Assembly: GCA_028822065.1 (NCBI GenBank)
Contig: JAPKEL010000003.1
Coordinates: 1 to 64,000, forward strand
Direction: 5' to 3'
Length of the DNA stretch: 64,000 nucleotides
From: Woeseiaceae bacterium
Lineage (GTDB): Bacteria > Pseudomonadota > Gammaproteobacteria > Steroidobacterales > Woeseiaceae
The translations under genes were made by a program, and so were the position numbers. The first letter of the stretch is position 1. Each line of letters opens with the position of its first letter. This document shows, one piece after another, positions 29,226 through 38,900 of this stretch. The notes beneath the pieces are model-generated. The model had not been told where the DNA came from, did not search any database, and saw nothing but the letters and a program-made list of their open reading frames with translations.

Positions 29226-30841
29226 AGAATTATGACGCAATTATTATCGGAGCTGGTCATAACGGCTTGACCAATGCAGCATATTTAGCAAGAGCGGATC
29301 TGAACGTTCTGGTTGTAGAAAAAAATGATTACATCGGTGGCGCTGCTGTTACTAGAGAAATACATGATGGTTGGTTTTATTCGAGCTGCTCATATGTTTG
29401 TTCGATGATGCGTCAATCTATTCATCGTGATCTTGATTTAACACGTCATGGGTTAATTTTAGTTCCATATCTAGGAACCGTAAATTTTGGTGATAATGGA
29501 GAGACTCTCTCTGCTTATCATGCTGAGGGACCTTACTATAATGAATTGAGATCTCACTCACCACATGATGCTGATGCGATGTTTAGGTTGCAGGCAGATC
29601 TTAATCGTTACGCTCAATTAATCCGTAAAACTCTTATGAGAACGCCACCAGATCCAACTTCATTAAAACCAAGAGACATCAAAGAGATGTTATTTTTAGC
29701 GAAAGAATTTGGAAATCTTGGTGAGAAGGAATTCTATGAATATGTGCGCTTTTTTACCATGAGCGCGGCTGAGTTTCTGGATGATTATTTCGAGAATGAT
29801 CTCATTAAAGCGACCATAGCAGGTGCAGGAATCATTGGAACGGCTTTAGGAGTCTATTCACCCGGTTCAGCTTATATTTTATTGCATCACGTGATGGGTG
29901 ATGTTGATGGGAGTATTGGTGCATGGGGGCTAGCACGTGGGGGAATGGGTGCAATCTCAAAGGCGATTGCTGGCGCACTAAAAGAAGCTGGAGGTGAGAT
30001 CAGAGTCAACGCAGGAGTTCAACAAATTCTCGTAAAAAATGGCCGAGCAATCGGCGTTGTTTTAGAGAATGGCGAAGAAATAAACGCTTCAATCGTTGTG
30101 TCTAACCTTGATGCTAAACGTACTTTCACGAAGGTAATGGATAAAAAGGACTTGCCTGAAGGTATTTATGAAAAAGCTAAAAATTTCAAAATTAGAGGTT
30201 CGTCGGGCAAGGTTAATATTGCTTTATCTGCCTTGCCTAAATTTACTGGGCTGCCAGATAATAAATACATCAATAGGGGTGGGCAAGGTTTTTGTGGGTC
30301 GCTTGAAACAATGGAGCGGGCTTATGATTGCTGGAAGCGAGGTACATGGTCTGATGATCCCTTTATTGAATCAGTAATCCCTTCAGCATGGGATCCAACA
30401 GTGGCTCCACCTGGTAAGCATTGGATGTCTAATTTTATTCAGTATTGCCCGTCAGAGTTAGCGGATGGTCCATGGACACCGGAGAAACGCGATCAGTTTG
30501 GCCAAACCGTAGTCAATAAAATTGAGAGATACTCTCCGGGGTTTAAAGATTTAATTGTTCACATGGAGGTACGAACTCCATATGAAATTGAGAATGAGAT
30601 TGGACTTACTGAAGGAAATATTTTTCAAGGTGAGTTAACTATTGATCAATTGTTGTTTAACCGACCTTTTCCTGGCTATTCTCAATATCGCATGCCAATA
30701 AAAAATATGTATATGTGTGGTTCTTCGACCCATCCAGGTGGAGGCGTTTCTTCATGTTGTGGCGTAAATGCTGCTAGGGAAATTTTAATAGATCTGAAAA
30801 AGCCAAATACTGTCCCTGAGGACGATTGTTATGATGAGTAG
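29222..30841 (+). CDS. CrtI-like FAD oxidoreductase B
   Basis: A 539-aa paralogue of the preceding protein, translationally coupled to it by a 4-nt overlap. It has IIIGAGHNGLTNAAYLARA at the N-terminus and NMYMCGSSTHPGGGVSSCCG at the C-terminus. A Tyr/Cys-rich stretch (FYSSCSYVCSMMRQ) replaces the corresponding part of protein A, so the two are diverged and may form a heteromer or work in sequence. The family name comes from phytoene desaturases; the present context argues for a different oxidation. The next gene starts 3 nt after its stop. Confidence 0.85.
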   Translation: MKNYDAIIIGAGHNGLTNAAYLARADLNVLVVEKNDYIGGAAVTREIHDGWFYSSCSYVCSMMRQSIHRDLDLTRHGLILVPYLGTVNFGDNGETLSAYHAEGPYYNELRSHSPHDADAMFRLQADLNRYAQLIRKTLMRTPPDPTSLKPRDIKEMLFLAKEFGNLGEKEFYEYVRFFTMSAAEFLDDYFENDLIKATIAGAGIIGTALGVYSPGSAYILLHHVMGDVDGSIGAWGLARGGMGAISKAIAGALKEAGGEIRVNAGVQQILVKNGRAIGVVLENGEEINASIVVSNLDAKRTFTKVMDKKDLPEGIYEKAKNFKIRGSSGKVNIALSALPKFTGLPDNKYINRGGQGFCGSLETMERAYDCWKRGTWSDDPFIESVIPSAWDPTVAPPGKHWMSNFIQYCPSELADGPWTPEKRDQFGQTVVNKIERYSPGFKDLIVHMEVRTPYEIENEIGLTEGNIFQGELTIDQLLFNRPFPGYSQYRMPIKNMYMCGSSTHPGGGVSSCCGVNAAREILIDLKKPNTVPEDDCYDE

Positions 30842-30844
30842 AGT

Positions 30845-32041
30845 ATGACAACTGACCGTAAATTTGCCGATGAACGTCTTAAGTTATCTCCTTTTCATGA
30901 TAGGCAGGCGGCATTAAATCTCCGAGATTCATGGTCTGTATGGAATGGTTATAAGTTTGCTGAGTATTATTATGACGCTGAGTACGAATATTTTTGTGTT
31001 CGCAATACATGTGGTACTTATGATATCTGTCCTATGCAAAAGTACTTAATTCAAGGAGATAATGCTGAGGCTATGTTGAATAGGATGGTGACACGCGATA
31101 TCACTAAGCTGCAAGAAAATCGCGTCACTTATGTTTGTTGGTGTACCAATGAAGGACGTATGATTGATGATGGGACGATTTTTAAATTGGGTCCGAAGAA
31201 ATTTATGCTTACTTGCGGCTCACCAAGTTTAGCTTGGCTTAAAAAAGCCAGTTTTGGTTTTGACGCAGTCGAAATTGAGGACATTACTGACACATTGGCA
31301 GCATTATCATTTCAGGGACCCACTACATTTTCTGTATTAAAAGCAATGGGTTTGAAAGGCATAGAAGATTTAAAACCTTTTCAAATAGGATATTTTGATT
31401 TCGCAGAGAGTGGGCTGATGATTTCTCGGACTGGCTTTACTGGTGATCTAGGTTATGAGCTGTGGATTCAAAATAAAGATGCTCTCGAATTATGGGATAA
31501 GCTCTATTCGATAGGAGAAGATTACGGTATTCAACCTTATGGTGAGTCAGCCACAAATATGGCCCGTTTAGAAGCAGGATTCATAATGCCTTATATGGAA
31601 TTCAATGAGGCGCTTAAAACTGTTCATTATCAGCATGATCAGACACCTTTTGAACTTAATTTGGGTTGGTTGGTCGATTTTAATAAACCACTCTTCAATG
31701 GTCGTAAAGCATTGCTTTTGGATAAGAAAAATGGCCCTAAATACACACTCACAAAACTTGATATTGAAGGCAATAAACCCGCAGAAGGGTCTTATATTTA
31801 TGGGGATAAAAAGTGTTCCTTAGAAATTGGTTATGTCACTTCTGCTATGTGGTCGCCAGCTGTTAAAGCCAATATTGCAATGGCCATGATAGAAACCGAG
31901 CATCTACAAGGTGAAATTTGGGCTGAAATATATTACGAGAAGGAATTACGACAATACGATAAAGTAGCTCGTTGTTCGATAAAAGAGAAACCATTCTGGG
32001 CTCCAAGTCGGGCTCGAATGACTCCCCCAGAAAATTATTAG
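30845..32041 (+). CDS. GcvT-like aminomethyltransferase family protein
   Basis: A 398-aa protein of the glycine-cleavage T-protein/DmdA/dimethylglycine-dehydrogenase-domain family. Folate-site pieces visible are NEGRMIDDGTIF (with the catalytic-type Asp), RTGFTGDLGYEL and ARLEAGF. No GcvH, GcvP or GcvP-like gene is near, so it is not the glycine cleavage T protein in its usual setting. Relatives move a methyl or methylene group to tetrahydrofolate, for example DMSP demethylase. It lies 3 nt after two CrtI-like oxidoreductases, which suggests demethylation tied to oxidation of an amine (inference). Confidence 0.85.
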   Translation: MTTDRKFADERLKLSPFHDRQAALNLRDSWSVWNGYKFAEYYYDAEYEYFCVRNTCGTYDICPMQKYLIQGDNAEAMLNRMVTRDITKLQENRVTYVCWCTNEGRMIDDGTIFKLGPKKFMLTCGSPSLAWLKKASFGFDAVEIEDITDTLAALSFQGPTTFSVLKAMGLKGIEDLKPFQIGYFDFAESGLMISRTGFTGDLGYELWIQNKDALELWDKLYSIGEDYGIQPYGESATNMARLEAGFIMPYMEFNEALKTVHYQHDQTPFELNLGWLVDFNKPLFNGRKALLLDKKNGPKYTLTKLDIEGNKPAEGSYIYGDKKCSLEIGYVTSAMWSPAVKANIAMAMIETEHLQGEIWAEIYYEKELRQYDKVARCSIKEKPFWAPSRARMTPPENY

Positions 32042-32062
32042 TGGTCGCTTGCAAATAGATTA

Positions 32063-32887
32063 ATGACCACTAGATTAGAATTTCGGCAAGTCCTAAAGAT
32101 AGCTATTTATAGCTTATTGTTGGTTAATTTCATCCTTTATATAATCGATGATGTAAGGATTGCGTCATACACCATGAGAAATGGCGGCTCACTTCTTGAG
32201 TGGACGCGCGCGTTTGCTACTACCATAGATGTATCAGCGTGGCTTATTTTGCTTTTCCTCTTTGAGCTAGAAACATACTTGCTTTCAGATCAGACGTTGA
32301 GCCGACCTATGTTCATTAGGTTGATGTATGCAGTAAGGATATTCTGTTATGTATTTTTAGTTCATTCGGTGTATGCCTTTAGTGTGATCTATATTGATTT
32401 ACTACAGGTTAACTTAATTCCAGATATATCTAATCTGTGTGAATTGGTGCCGATGGATCTTTCGTTTGTAAGGAATTTAGCTTATACAGAAATTGATTTA
32501 GAAAATTGCCTAACACTTTCATCGGGTGAGATTTTTTACTTTACCGAGCCTGCTCTGGTTGTATCGGATATCAGTGGTTTAAGGTTGGAGAAAAATCTAG
32601 CATTGGTTGATATATTAGAAGTCCTGGTATGGCTGCTTATATTGATGACTATTGAGATTATGGTTTGGTTGCAAGATCAATCAATTACACGAGGATCTCT
32701 AGTGTCCTTCATCAAAGGGGCAAAATACATACTTTATGGATCATTATGGTCTATGGCAGCCTATTGGGCTTATCTTGGTCATTATTATTTTGCATGGGAT
32801 GAAGCTCTTTGGATTATAGGGTTTATATCAATAGAAATGAATGTGTCTGATTGGAAAAGAGAGATCGAAAAAAATACTAAATCTTAA
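32063..32887 (+). CDS. Integral membrane protein, function unknown
   Basis: A 274-aa protein with five or six hydrophobic segments (roughly residues 10-27, 50-75, 85-112, 185-208, 220-250) and a polar loop of about 65 residues between the third and fourth, containing two cysteines (NLCELV and ENCLTL). I do not recognise the family. It starts 21 nt after the GcvT-like gene and precedes the cupin by 45 nt, so it is likely part of this operon, perhaps as a membrane partner. Confidence 0.7.
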   Translation: MTTRLEFRQVLKIAIYSLLLVNFILYIIDDVRIASYTMRNGGSLLEWTRAFATTIDVSAWLILLFLFELETYLLSDQTLSRPMFIRLMYAVRIFCYVFLVHSVYAFSVIYIDLLQVNLIPDISNLCELVPMDLSFVRNLAYTEIDLENCLTLSSGEIFYFTEPALVVSDISGLRLEKNLALVDILEVLVWLLILMTIEIMVWLQDQSITRGSLVSFIKGAKYILYGSLWSMAAYWAYLGHYYFAWDEALWIIGFISIEMNVSDWKREIEKNTKS

Positions 32888-32932
32888 TAAAAATAAATAG
32901 CGTTTCAAATAATAAATTATAGGAGAATTTCA

Positions 32933-33277
32933 ATGCCAGAAATAAAAGTACAGCATCAATGCGCGTCTAAAGATGATTTGGTTTTAACAGAATCATTTGG
33001 AGAAGCTATTGGACCTTTACCAAAACAAACCGATAGTGGTTTTTTTGAGGAGGGTAATTTAATCTCAGGGACTTGGGAGTGCGAGCCAGGTAAATTAGAA
33101 TTGGCGCTTGAAGTGACTGAGTTTTGTCATATATTGGAAGGACATTGGGTGCTTACTTCGGAATCAGGTCAAGTTACCGAAGTTAAAGCAGGGGATAGTT
33201 TTGTTTTTCCGAATGGATGGAAGGGCGTTGCCGAAGTTAAACAAAAGTTGCGGAAAGTTTACATGATGATCCTTTAA
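32933..33277 (+). CDS. Cupin (DUF861/EutQ-like) protein
   Basis: A 114-aa single-domain cupin. GTWECEPGKLEL, EFCHILEGHWVLT and GDSFVFPNGWKG match the DUF861 (cupin_3) pattern, small cytoplasmic cupins often found with amine or ureide catabolism. Most of the usual metal His/Glu set is reduced to His in EFCHILEG and a Glu, so a metal is uncertain. AGGAG sits about eight bases before ATG 32933. Last gene of the CrtI-like/GcvT operon. Confidence 0.83.
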   Translation: MPEIKVQHQCASKDDLVLTESFGEAIGPLPKQTDSGFFEEGNLISGTWECEPGKLELALEVTEFCHILEGHWVLTSESGQVTEVKAGDSFVFPNGWKGVAEVKQKLRKVYMMIL

Positions 33278-33309
33278 CTAGGGCGTATTTTTTATGGCGC
33301 CTGATCTTG

Positions 33310-34596
33310 TTAATGATTCTGTTTATAAATACGACCATTCTTCATTACAAAATGGACTTGCTCCATAAGACGGATATTTTTTAGAGGGTTACCTGGAACA
33401 GCAATAATATCGGCGATTTTGTTTTTAGTAATGCTACCACGAGTTTCTGCTATACCAAGAAATTTGGCAGCAGTACTTGTTGCTGATTGAATTGCTTCCA
33501 TTTCTGGCATGCCTGCTTTCACCATAAGAGCAAATTCCTGAGCATTGTCTCCGTGAGCAGATACACCAGTATCCGTTCCAAAGACAATAGGTACACCATA
33601 TTTATAAGCCTCAGCAAATGTATTAATTGCTATAGGACCTATTTCTGCTGCTTTTGGGCGTACCAAATCTGGAAAAAAACCATCAATTTTAGCTTTCTCT
33701 ACAACCCAGCTTCCGGCGAGTAAAGTAGGTACAAAAACAGTACCACGCTGCTTCATGAGTCGCATAATATTTCGATCCATAAACGTACCATGCTCGATTG
33801 AAGTAACTCCAGCTATTACAGCACGCTTCATTCCTTCAGCTCCATGAGCATGCGCGGCCACTTTCATTCCATAGTCTTTCGCTGTATTCACAATTACAGT
33901 TAATTCTTCATCGGTAAATTGAGGATTCTGACCGCTTTTAGCTACACTTAATACACCACCTGTTGCTGTTATTTTAATCCAATCGGCACCTTCCTTATAA
34001 CGCTGTCTGACTGCTTTTCTGGCGTCATCTTCGCCATTAATAATGCCATTCTTTGGTCCATGATCCCCCATAATTATTTTAGCCCAGCCATTAGTCGAAT
34101 CTCCATGCCCTCCTGTTGAGCTCAATGTTTTTCCAGCAGTTAAGATTAAGGGGCCGGACACCACGTCATTATTAATGGCTTTTCTTAGAGCAATAGTGAC
34201 ATTGTAAGAATCTCCAAGATTTCTGACTACAGTGAATCCGGCTTCAAGTGTTTTCTTTGCATACATCGAGGCATTTAGAGCATAATCTGCCTCATTTAGA
34301 ATAAACCGTTGCAGTTGACTTTTTGCATTATATTCACCGGTCAAATGGACGTGGGTATCCATTAAACCTGGCATGACAGTGCTTCCTTTTAGATTAATGA
34401 CAGTATCATCATCAGTTGGAATTGAATATCCTGGCGCAATTTTGTTGATGATTTTTCCATTAATATGGATAGTCATATTGGATTGCATCTCATTAGATAT
34501 GCCGTTGATAATATTGCCTGCATAAATCAGAGTTTCTGCAGTAAGGGTATTATTAATAAAAACAATCCCAATGATGCATGTAATTATTTTTATCAT
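33310..34596 (-). CDS. Exported amidohydrolase (imidazolonepropionase/prolidase-like)
   Basis: A 428-aa secreted enzyme: signal peptide (MIKIITCIIGIVFINNTLTA) then an amidohydrolase barrel. Metal-site pieces: MDTHVHLTGEY (HxH), WIKITATGG (bridging Lys), AAHAHGAEG, TSIEHGTFM and FGTDTGVSAHG (Asp). This pattern with a HGD tail motif is that of the binuclear Xaa-Pro/Xaa-Arg dipeptidase-type amidohydrolases. AGGA is nine bases upstream of the ATG. It stands alone, convergent with the cupin operon and divergent from the SNF transporter. Confidence 0.87.
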   Translation of the reverse strand: MIKIITCIIGIVFINNTLTAETLIYAGNIINGISNEMQSNMTIHINGKIINKIAPGYSIPTDDDTVINLKGSTVMPGLMDTHVHLTGEYNAKSQLQRFILNEADYALNASMYAKKTLEAGFTVVRNLGDSYNVTIALRKAINNDVVSGPLILTAGKTLSSTGGHGDSTNGWAKIIMGDHGPKNGIINGEDDARKAVRQRYKEGADWIKITATGGVLSVAKSGQNPQFTDEELTVIVNTAKDYGMKVAAHAHGAEGMKRAVIAGVTSIEHGTFMDRNIMRLMKQRGTVFVPTLLAGSWVVEKAKIDGFFPDLVRPKAAEIGPIAINTFAEAYKYGVPIVFGTDTGVSAHGDNAQEFALMVKAGMPEMEAIQSATSTAAKFLGIAETRGSITKNKIADIIAVPGNPLKNIRLMEQVHFVMKNGRIYKQNH

Positions 34597-34698
34597 GGTG
34601 TAAATTCCTACATGGAGAATTAATTATTAGTAATATTTTTTAATTCTTATTAACCTAGCATGAGCCGCATAAAAAATCATAAAATAAAGGGGTAAGCA

Positions 34699-36078
34699 AT
34701 GTCATCAAGCTCTTCAGTATCTCAAGAACAATGGTCATCTCGTTATGGATTTTTATTGGCTTCGGTCGGATTTGCTGTTGGTCTAGGGAATATCTGGCGT
34801 TTCCCCTATGTGACTGGTCAAAATGGCGGTAGTGCTTTTTTATTCATTTATCTAGCAGCTGCGTTAATTATTGGATTGCCATTACTCATTACAGAATTAT
34901 CTATTGGTAGGCGAGGTAGGAGCAGCGCGCCTGGCAGTATCATAAATGTAGCTGAGACTAGTGGTGCATCGCGTTCTTGGGGGTTGGTTGGTAGTCTTGG
35001 GGTGTTTTGTGCATTTATCATCCTATCTTATTACAGCGTGATGTCAGGGTGGACTTTAGATTATTTTTTTCGTGCTGCTTCAGGTTCGCTTAATGGGATT
35101 ACAGCTGAAGAATCCATTGAGATGTTCAGTGCTTTAAACAATAACCCTTGGAAGTTACTTTTTTGGAATACTGTGATTTATTTATTGGTTATTTTTGTAG
35201 TTCGGCAGGGTGTACAAGCAGGGATTGAGAGAGCAGTTAAAGTCCTAATGCCAGCTTTATTTTTTATACTCATTGTGATGATGGTGTACAGTGCTATTGC
35301 GGGTGATTTGATCGCCGCTACGCGTTTTTTATTGGAGCCGGATTTTTCCAAAGTTACGTCTAGCATGATTCTGCAAGCCGTCGGTCAAGCTTTCTTCTCT
35401 ATTGGCATTGGTTGGGGCACATTAATTGTGTTTGGCTCATATTTACCCGATGATGTTTCTATTCCTAAGTCTGCAACGATTCTGATTTTTGCCGATACAA
35501 CGGTGGCATTATTAGCAGGCTTTGCAATATTTCCTTTGGTATTTGGTTATGGATTAACGCCAACAAGTGGCGCAGGATTAGCTTTTGAGACACTCCCACT
35601 GGCTTTTGGTCAAATGCCTGGCGGAGCATTTTTTGGTGCGCTATTCTTCTTATTACTTATAACAGCCTCTTTATCTTCATGTATTGGTATAGCTGAAAGT
35701 GTGGTGTCCTGGGTCAATGATAAATGGCAAATTCAACGCGGTAAGGGTATTTTATTAACCGCTTCAATGGCATGGATTTTAGGGATATTCACGATTTTAT
35801 CTTTTGGGGAATGGTCGGATTTTTATCCATTAGAGTTTATTCCATTGTTTGCTGGCAAGACGATTTTTTATTCATTGGATTTTTTAGCTGCCAATATTCT
35901 ATTGCTTATTGGCAGTATGCTATTGGCGGTATTTTTTGGTTGGTTTGCCTCTAAGCAACTCAAATTAGATGAGATTGGAGTTGAGATAAGCCGTTGGTTT
36001 GATTTCTGGCACTTTATGATTCGCTTTATTGTTCCAATGGTCTTATTTATAATCCTAGTAATGGCTTTTATGGAATAA
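34699..36078 (+). CDS. Sodium-dependent amino-acid transporter (SNF/NSS family)
   Basis: A 459-aa membrane protein with about 11-12 helices. TM1 carries GFAVGLGNIWRFPYVTGQNGG (given here in two parts: GFAVGLGNIWRF and PYVTGQNGG), the sodium/substrate signature of neurotransmitter:sodium symporters such as MhsT and Tyt1. Helix 6/8 motifs (FFSIGIGWGTL and ASLSSCIGIAE) also fit. AAAGGGG precedes the ATG. It is 6 nt upstream of a D-amino acid dehydrogenase gene, so its substrate may be an amino acid that this enzyme oxidises (inference). Confidence 0.9.
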   Translation: MSSSSSVSQEQWSSRYGFLLASVGFAVGLGNIWRFPYVTGQNGGSAFLFIYLAAALIIGLPLLITELSIGRRGRSSAPGSIINVAETSGASRSWGLVGSLGVFCAFIILSYYSVMSGWTLDYFFRAASGSLNGITAEESIEMFSALNNNPWKLLFWNTVIYLLVIFVVRQGVQAGIERAVKVLMPALFFILIVMMVYSAIAGDLIAATRFLLEPDFSKVTSSMILQAVGQAFFSIGIGWGTLIVFGSYLPDDVSIPKSATILIFADTTVALLAGFAIFPLVFGYGLTPTSGAGLAFETLPLAFGQMPGGAFFGALFFLLLITASLSSCIGIAESVVSWVNDKWQIQRGKGILLTASMAWILGIFTILSFGEWSDFYPLEFIPLFAGKTIFYSLDFLAANILLLIGSMLLAVFFGWFASKQLKLDEIGVEISRWFDFWHFMIRFIVPMVLFIILVMAFME

Positions 36079-36084
36079 GAGTGT

Positions 36085-37362
36085 ATGACAAATCTAGTTA
36101 TTGGCGCTGGCTTAATTGGCATTACCAGTGCTTATGAATTATTAAAAAGGGGGCAATCAGTAACTTTGCTGGAAGAATGTGAGGGGCCGGCTCTGGGTAC
36201 GAGTTTTGCAAATGCAGGCATGCTGACACCATCCATGTCTGACCCTTGGAATAGTCCTGGAGTTTACAAATATTTGGTCAAATCACTGTTTAATCCAAGC
36301 GCCTCAATGCGCCTTAGATTGCATGCAATACCGTCACTTATAGGATGGGGTTCGAAGTTCCTACGTTATTCGTCTAAGCATTATTTTCAGGCCGCACTTA
36401 AAGATAATTATAATCTTACCTGTTATTCACTGCGAAAAACTCAAGAAATTGCAGAGAAATATGACCTTCAATATTGTCGTGATACCAACGGTACCTTAAG
36501 TATATTTAATACCCATGAAGATTTCTCTGTTAAAGAGAGCCTTTATCAATCATTACAAAAATCGGGTTTAAAGTGCTCGATATTATCTCCAAGTGAAATT
36601 ATTTCTTTGGTACCCTCATTGGCACCAATTCATTCAAAATTGTATAAAGGTATTCATTATTATCAAGATGAATCTGGCGATGCTTATCTTTTTTGTAAAG
36701 AACTCTTAGCCAAATATCTTGCAGCGGGTGGTCAAATAAAATACGGAATATCTGTCAAATCTTTGGCGGTTTCTAGGAACAAAATTATTGGTGTCAATAC
36801 TCAGTCTGAATTTATACCGGCAACACAAGTGGTGGTAGCTTCAGGTGCAAATAGCCCAGCTATCCTTAAATCGGTAAATGTAAATTTAGATGTTAAGCCT
36901 GCCAAGGGATATTCGCTCACGCTAAATGTCGATGGGGTTTCGGGTTTACCATCATTGCCCGTATTGAATGATGCTATGAATGTTGTAATCACTCCGCTCG
37001 GAGATCGTTTGCGCATAGTCGGTACTGCAGAGTTTGCTGGATTTGATTTATCTATTGATAACGCAAGAATAATGCAACTTTATGAGATGTTTGAATTTAT
37101 GTACCCAGAGATTGCCTCTCAAGTCGACCGAGAATCTGCTTTACCTTGGGCTGGCTTAAGACCTATGAGTTGTGACGGCAAACCTTTTATTGGAGCTTGC
37201 AAAATAAAAGGTTTGTATATTAATAGCGGGCAGGGCCCACTTGGTTGGACATTAGCTATGGGTTCGGCAAATATACTTGCTGATATCATACTTGGATCTC
37301 CTACTGAGATTGATGCCAAACCATTTTCAATGCTGCGATCCGATAGGGATATATCCGTTTAG
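36085..37362 (+). CDS. dadA: D-amino acid dehydrogenase (DadA-like)
   Basis: A 425-aa flavoprotein of the DAO superfamily with LVIGAGLIGITSAYELLKRG at the N-terminus, GTSFANAGMLTPSM (a DadA signature), RDTNGTLSIF, and a C-terminal FIGACKIKGLYINSGQGPLGW. DadA oxidises D-amino acids to 2-oxo acids and feeds electrons to the quinone pool at the inner membrane. Length is close to the 432 aa of the E. coli enzyme. It is in a transporter-dehydrogenase pair; no alanine racemase (dadX) lies next to it. It abuts the convergent MFS gene with one base between stops. Confidence 0.87.
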   Translation: MTNLVIGAGLIGITSAYELLKRGQSVTLLEECEGPALGTSFANAGMLTPSMSDPWNSPGVYKYLVKSLFNPSASMRLRLHAIPSLIGWGSKFLRYSSKHYFQAALKDNYNLTCYSLRKTQEIAEKYDLQYCRDTNGTLSIFNTHEDFSVKESLYQSLQKSGLKCSILSPSEIISLVPSLAPIHSKLYKGIHYYQDESGDAYLFCKELLAKYLAAGGQIKYGISVKSLAVSRNKIIGVNTQSEFIPATQVVVASGANSPAILKSVNVNLDVKPAKGYSLTLNVDGVSGLPSLPVLNDAMNVVITPLGDRLRIVGTAEFAGFDLSIDNARIMQLYEMFEFMYPEIASQVDRESALPWAGLRPMSCDGKPFIGACKIKGLYINSGQGPLGWTLAMGSANILADIILGSPTEIDAKPFSMLRSDRDISV

Positions 37363-37363
37363 A

Positions 37364-38650
37364 TTATTTTGTTACTTTTGTGTTCCATAAAGATACGGCT
37401 AGTAAGAGTGAAATTACAGAAGAGCCAACCCAAAAAAGAATGACGTCATCGAAACTATAAATTCGCGTATCCTGAACCATCTGGATATTCTTGCTGATTA
37501 AGGTAGCGCTAATATTTTCTTGTATCGCCGCTCCCACATAACTAAATATCCCGACAAAACCCATAGCCGCCCCTGTGGCCCCTTTGGGCGCAATGTCAAC
37601 TGCAAACAGACCTCCTAGTGATGCCATTAAACCGCTGAGAGTGAAGCCATAACAGGTAAAAGCTAAAATTTGCACCAATTCATTAGTGGGGCCGTAGAAA
37701 ATTAATAGCAAGGCTCCTATCTCAATGATGGCAAAAATTAAATTTGCCGGTGGCCGTCTAGCATTAAAAAAATTGTCAGAGATAAAGCCATAAGCAATGG
37801 ACCCGAAAATTCCAGCAAAAGTATTAATACTGAGAAAAAAAGCAGCTTCGGTTAACGAATAACCTCGTGCTTCTTGAAGGTAGAGTATTCCCCAGCTATT
37901 GATGGCGTAGCGAGTGACATACATCATGGCACTGGCTAAGGCCACTATCCAAATAGCCTTGATGCCAAACATTATTTTTTGAGTTGCCCAAGTGGGGCGT
38001 TCATTTTTTATCTTTTCATTTGCTTCTTTTTTCCATGTATTGATTGATGGAAGACCTAGCGTTGAGGGCGCATCTCTGAGAAAAGAAAAAGCCCATGCTG
38101 CTACCCCAATACAAAGAATTCCGGGAGTGATAAAGCCCCATTGCCAGCCATAAGCCGCAACAATGGCCGCTATAATATAGAAAGTAATACCCTCACCTAT
38201 AGAATGGGAGGCATTCCATATCCCATAACAACGCCCTCGCTCTCGGTAACTAAACCAATTGGTAATAGATACGACTGATGCAGGAGCTGCCATCCCCTGG
38301 AAGAACCCATTCAACAACCAGAGTAGGATTGCTAACCATAAATAAGTTGAAACTCCCATAATAATATTGATTAAGGCGGCTATAAATATACTCAATGAAA
38401 AGAAAATTCTGGGAGAAACATAATCTGCAAGAAAGCCATTAATAAATTTACCGCAGGCATAACCATAAAATAAAGCGGCCCCAATCATACCTAACTCATC
38501 TATGGAGAATATACCGGCATCAATCAGCGGTTTCTTTACTATGGATAAACCGAGTCTACAGGTATAAATGAATCCATAACCGAGTGTAATTGCCAGCATC
38601 ACTCTGATTCGATGTTTACGATAAAGAAGATCAATGTCATTTATTGTCAT
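37364..38650 (-). CDS. MFS transporter, organophosphate:phosphate antiporter (OPA) type
   Basis: A 428-aa membrane protein with 12 predicted helices. The N-terminal YTCRLGLSIVKKPL and GYACGKFINGFLADYVSPR motifs, and GFFQGMAAPASVVSITNWF, are those of GlpT/UhpT/UhpC-type carriers. Members exchange phosphate esters for phosphate, but several OPA-like bacterial proteins move other solutes. It is divergent from fabA across a 250-bp gap with an inverted repeat near its start. No two-component partner lies beside it. Confidence 0.83.
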   Translation of the reverse strand: MTINDIDLLYRKHRIRVMLAITLGYGFIYTCRLGLSIVKKPLIDAGIFSIDELGMIGAALFYGYACGKFINGFLADYVSPRIFFSLSIFIAALINIIMGVSTYLWLAILLWLLNGFFQGMAAPASVVSITNWFSYRERGRCYGIWNASHSIGEGITFYIIAAIVAAYGWQWGFITPGILCIGVAAWAFSFLRDAPSTLGLPSINTWKKEANEKIKNERPTWATQKIMFGIKAIWIVALASAMMYVTRYAINSWGILYLQEARGYSLTEAAFFLSINTFAGIFGSIAYGFISDNFFNARRPPANLIFAIIEIGALLLIFYGPTNELVQILAFTCYGFTLSGLMASLGGLFAVDIAPKGATGAAMGFVGIFSYVGAAIQENISATLISKNIQMVQDTRIYSFDDVILFWVGSSVISLLLAVSLWNTKVTK

Positions 38651-38670
38651 GGCTGAATCTCTATAGGGAC

Positions 38671-38694
38671 TGCTATTCTGTTATTACAATAGCA
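38671..38694. promoter_or_regulatory. Inverted repeat upstream of MFS gene
   Basis: TGCTATT (38671-38677) and AATAGCA (38688-38694) form a 7-bp inverted repeat with a 10-nt spacer, 21 bp upstream of the MFS start. It could be an operator or a chance dyad. The rest of the 250-bp gap to fabA is AT-rich and holds no recognisable gene. Confidence 0.3.
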
Positions 38695-38900
38695 TCATAA
38701 AGGTTATCGTTAACATTGTATTTGTGCATCTTTTAGAAATACTATTTTACAGCTGATATAATAAGATACTCTGAATTTTTTAGGATATATTGATCAATCT
38801 CCGATAAAATAGATCAGTATTTATGTTTTTATTATAATGATATAAAGCAAAATAATATCAACCACTACCATCTTGATATAACTGATAAAATAGGAAATTA

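Noticed and set aside
33278-33309. Possible hairpin around GGCGCC between the cupin and amidohydrolase genes
   Set aside because: The stem needs a bulge and no T run follows.
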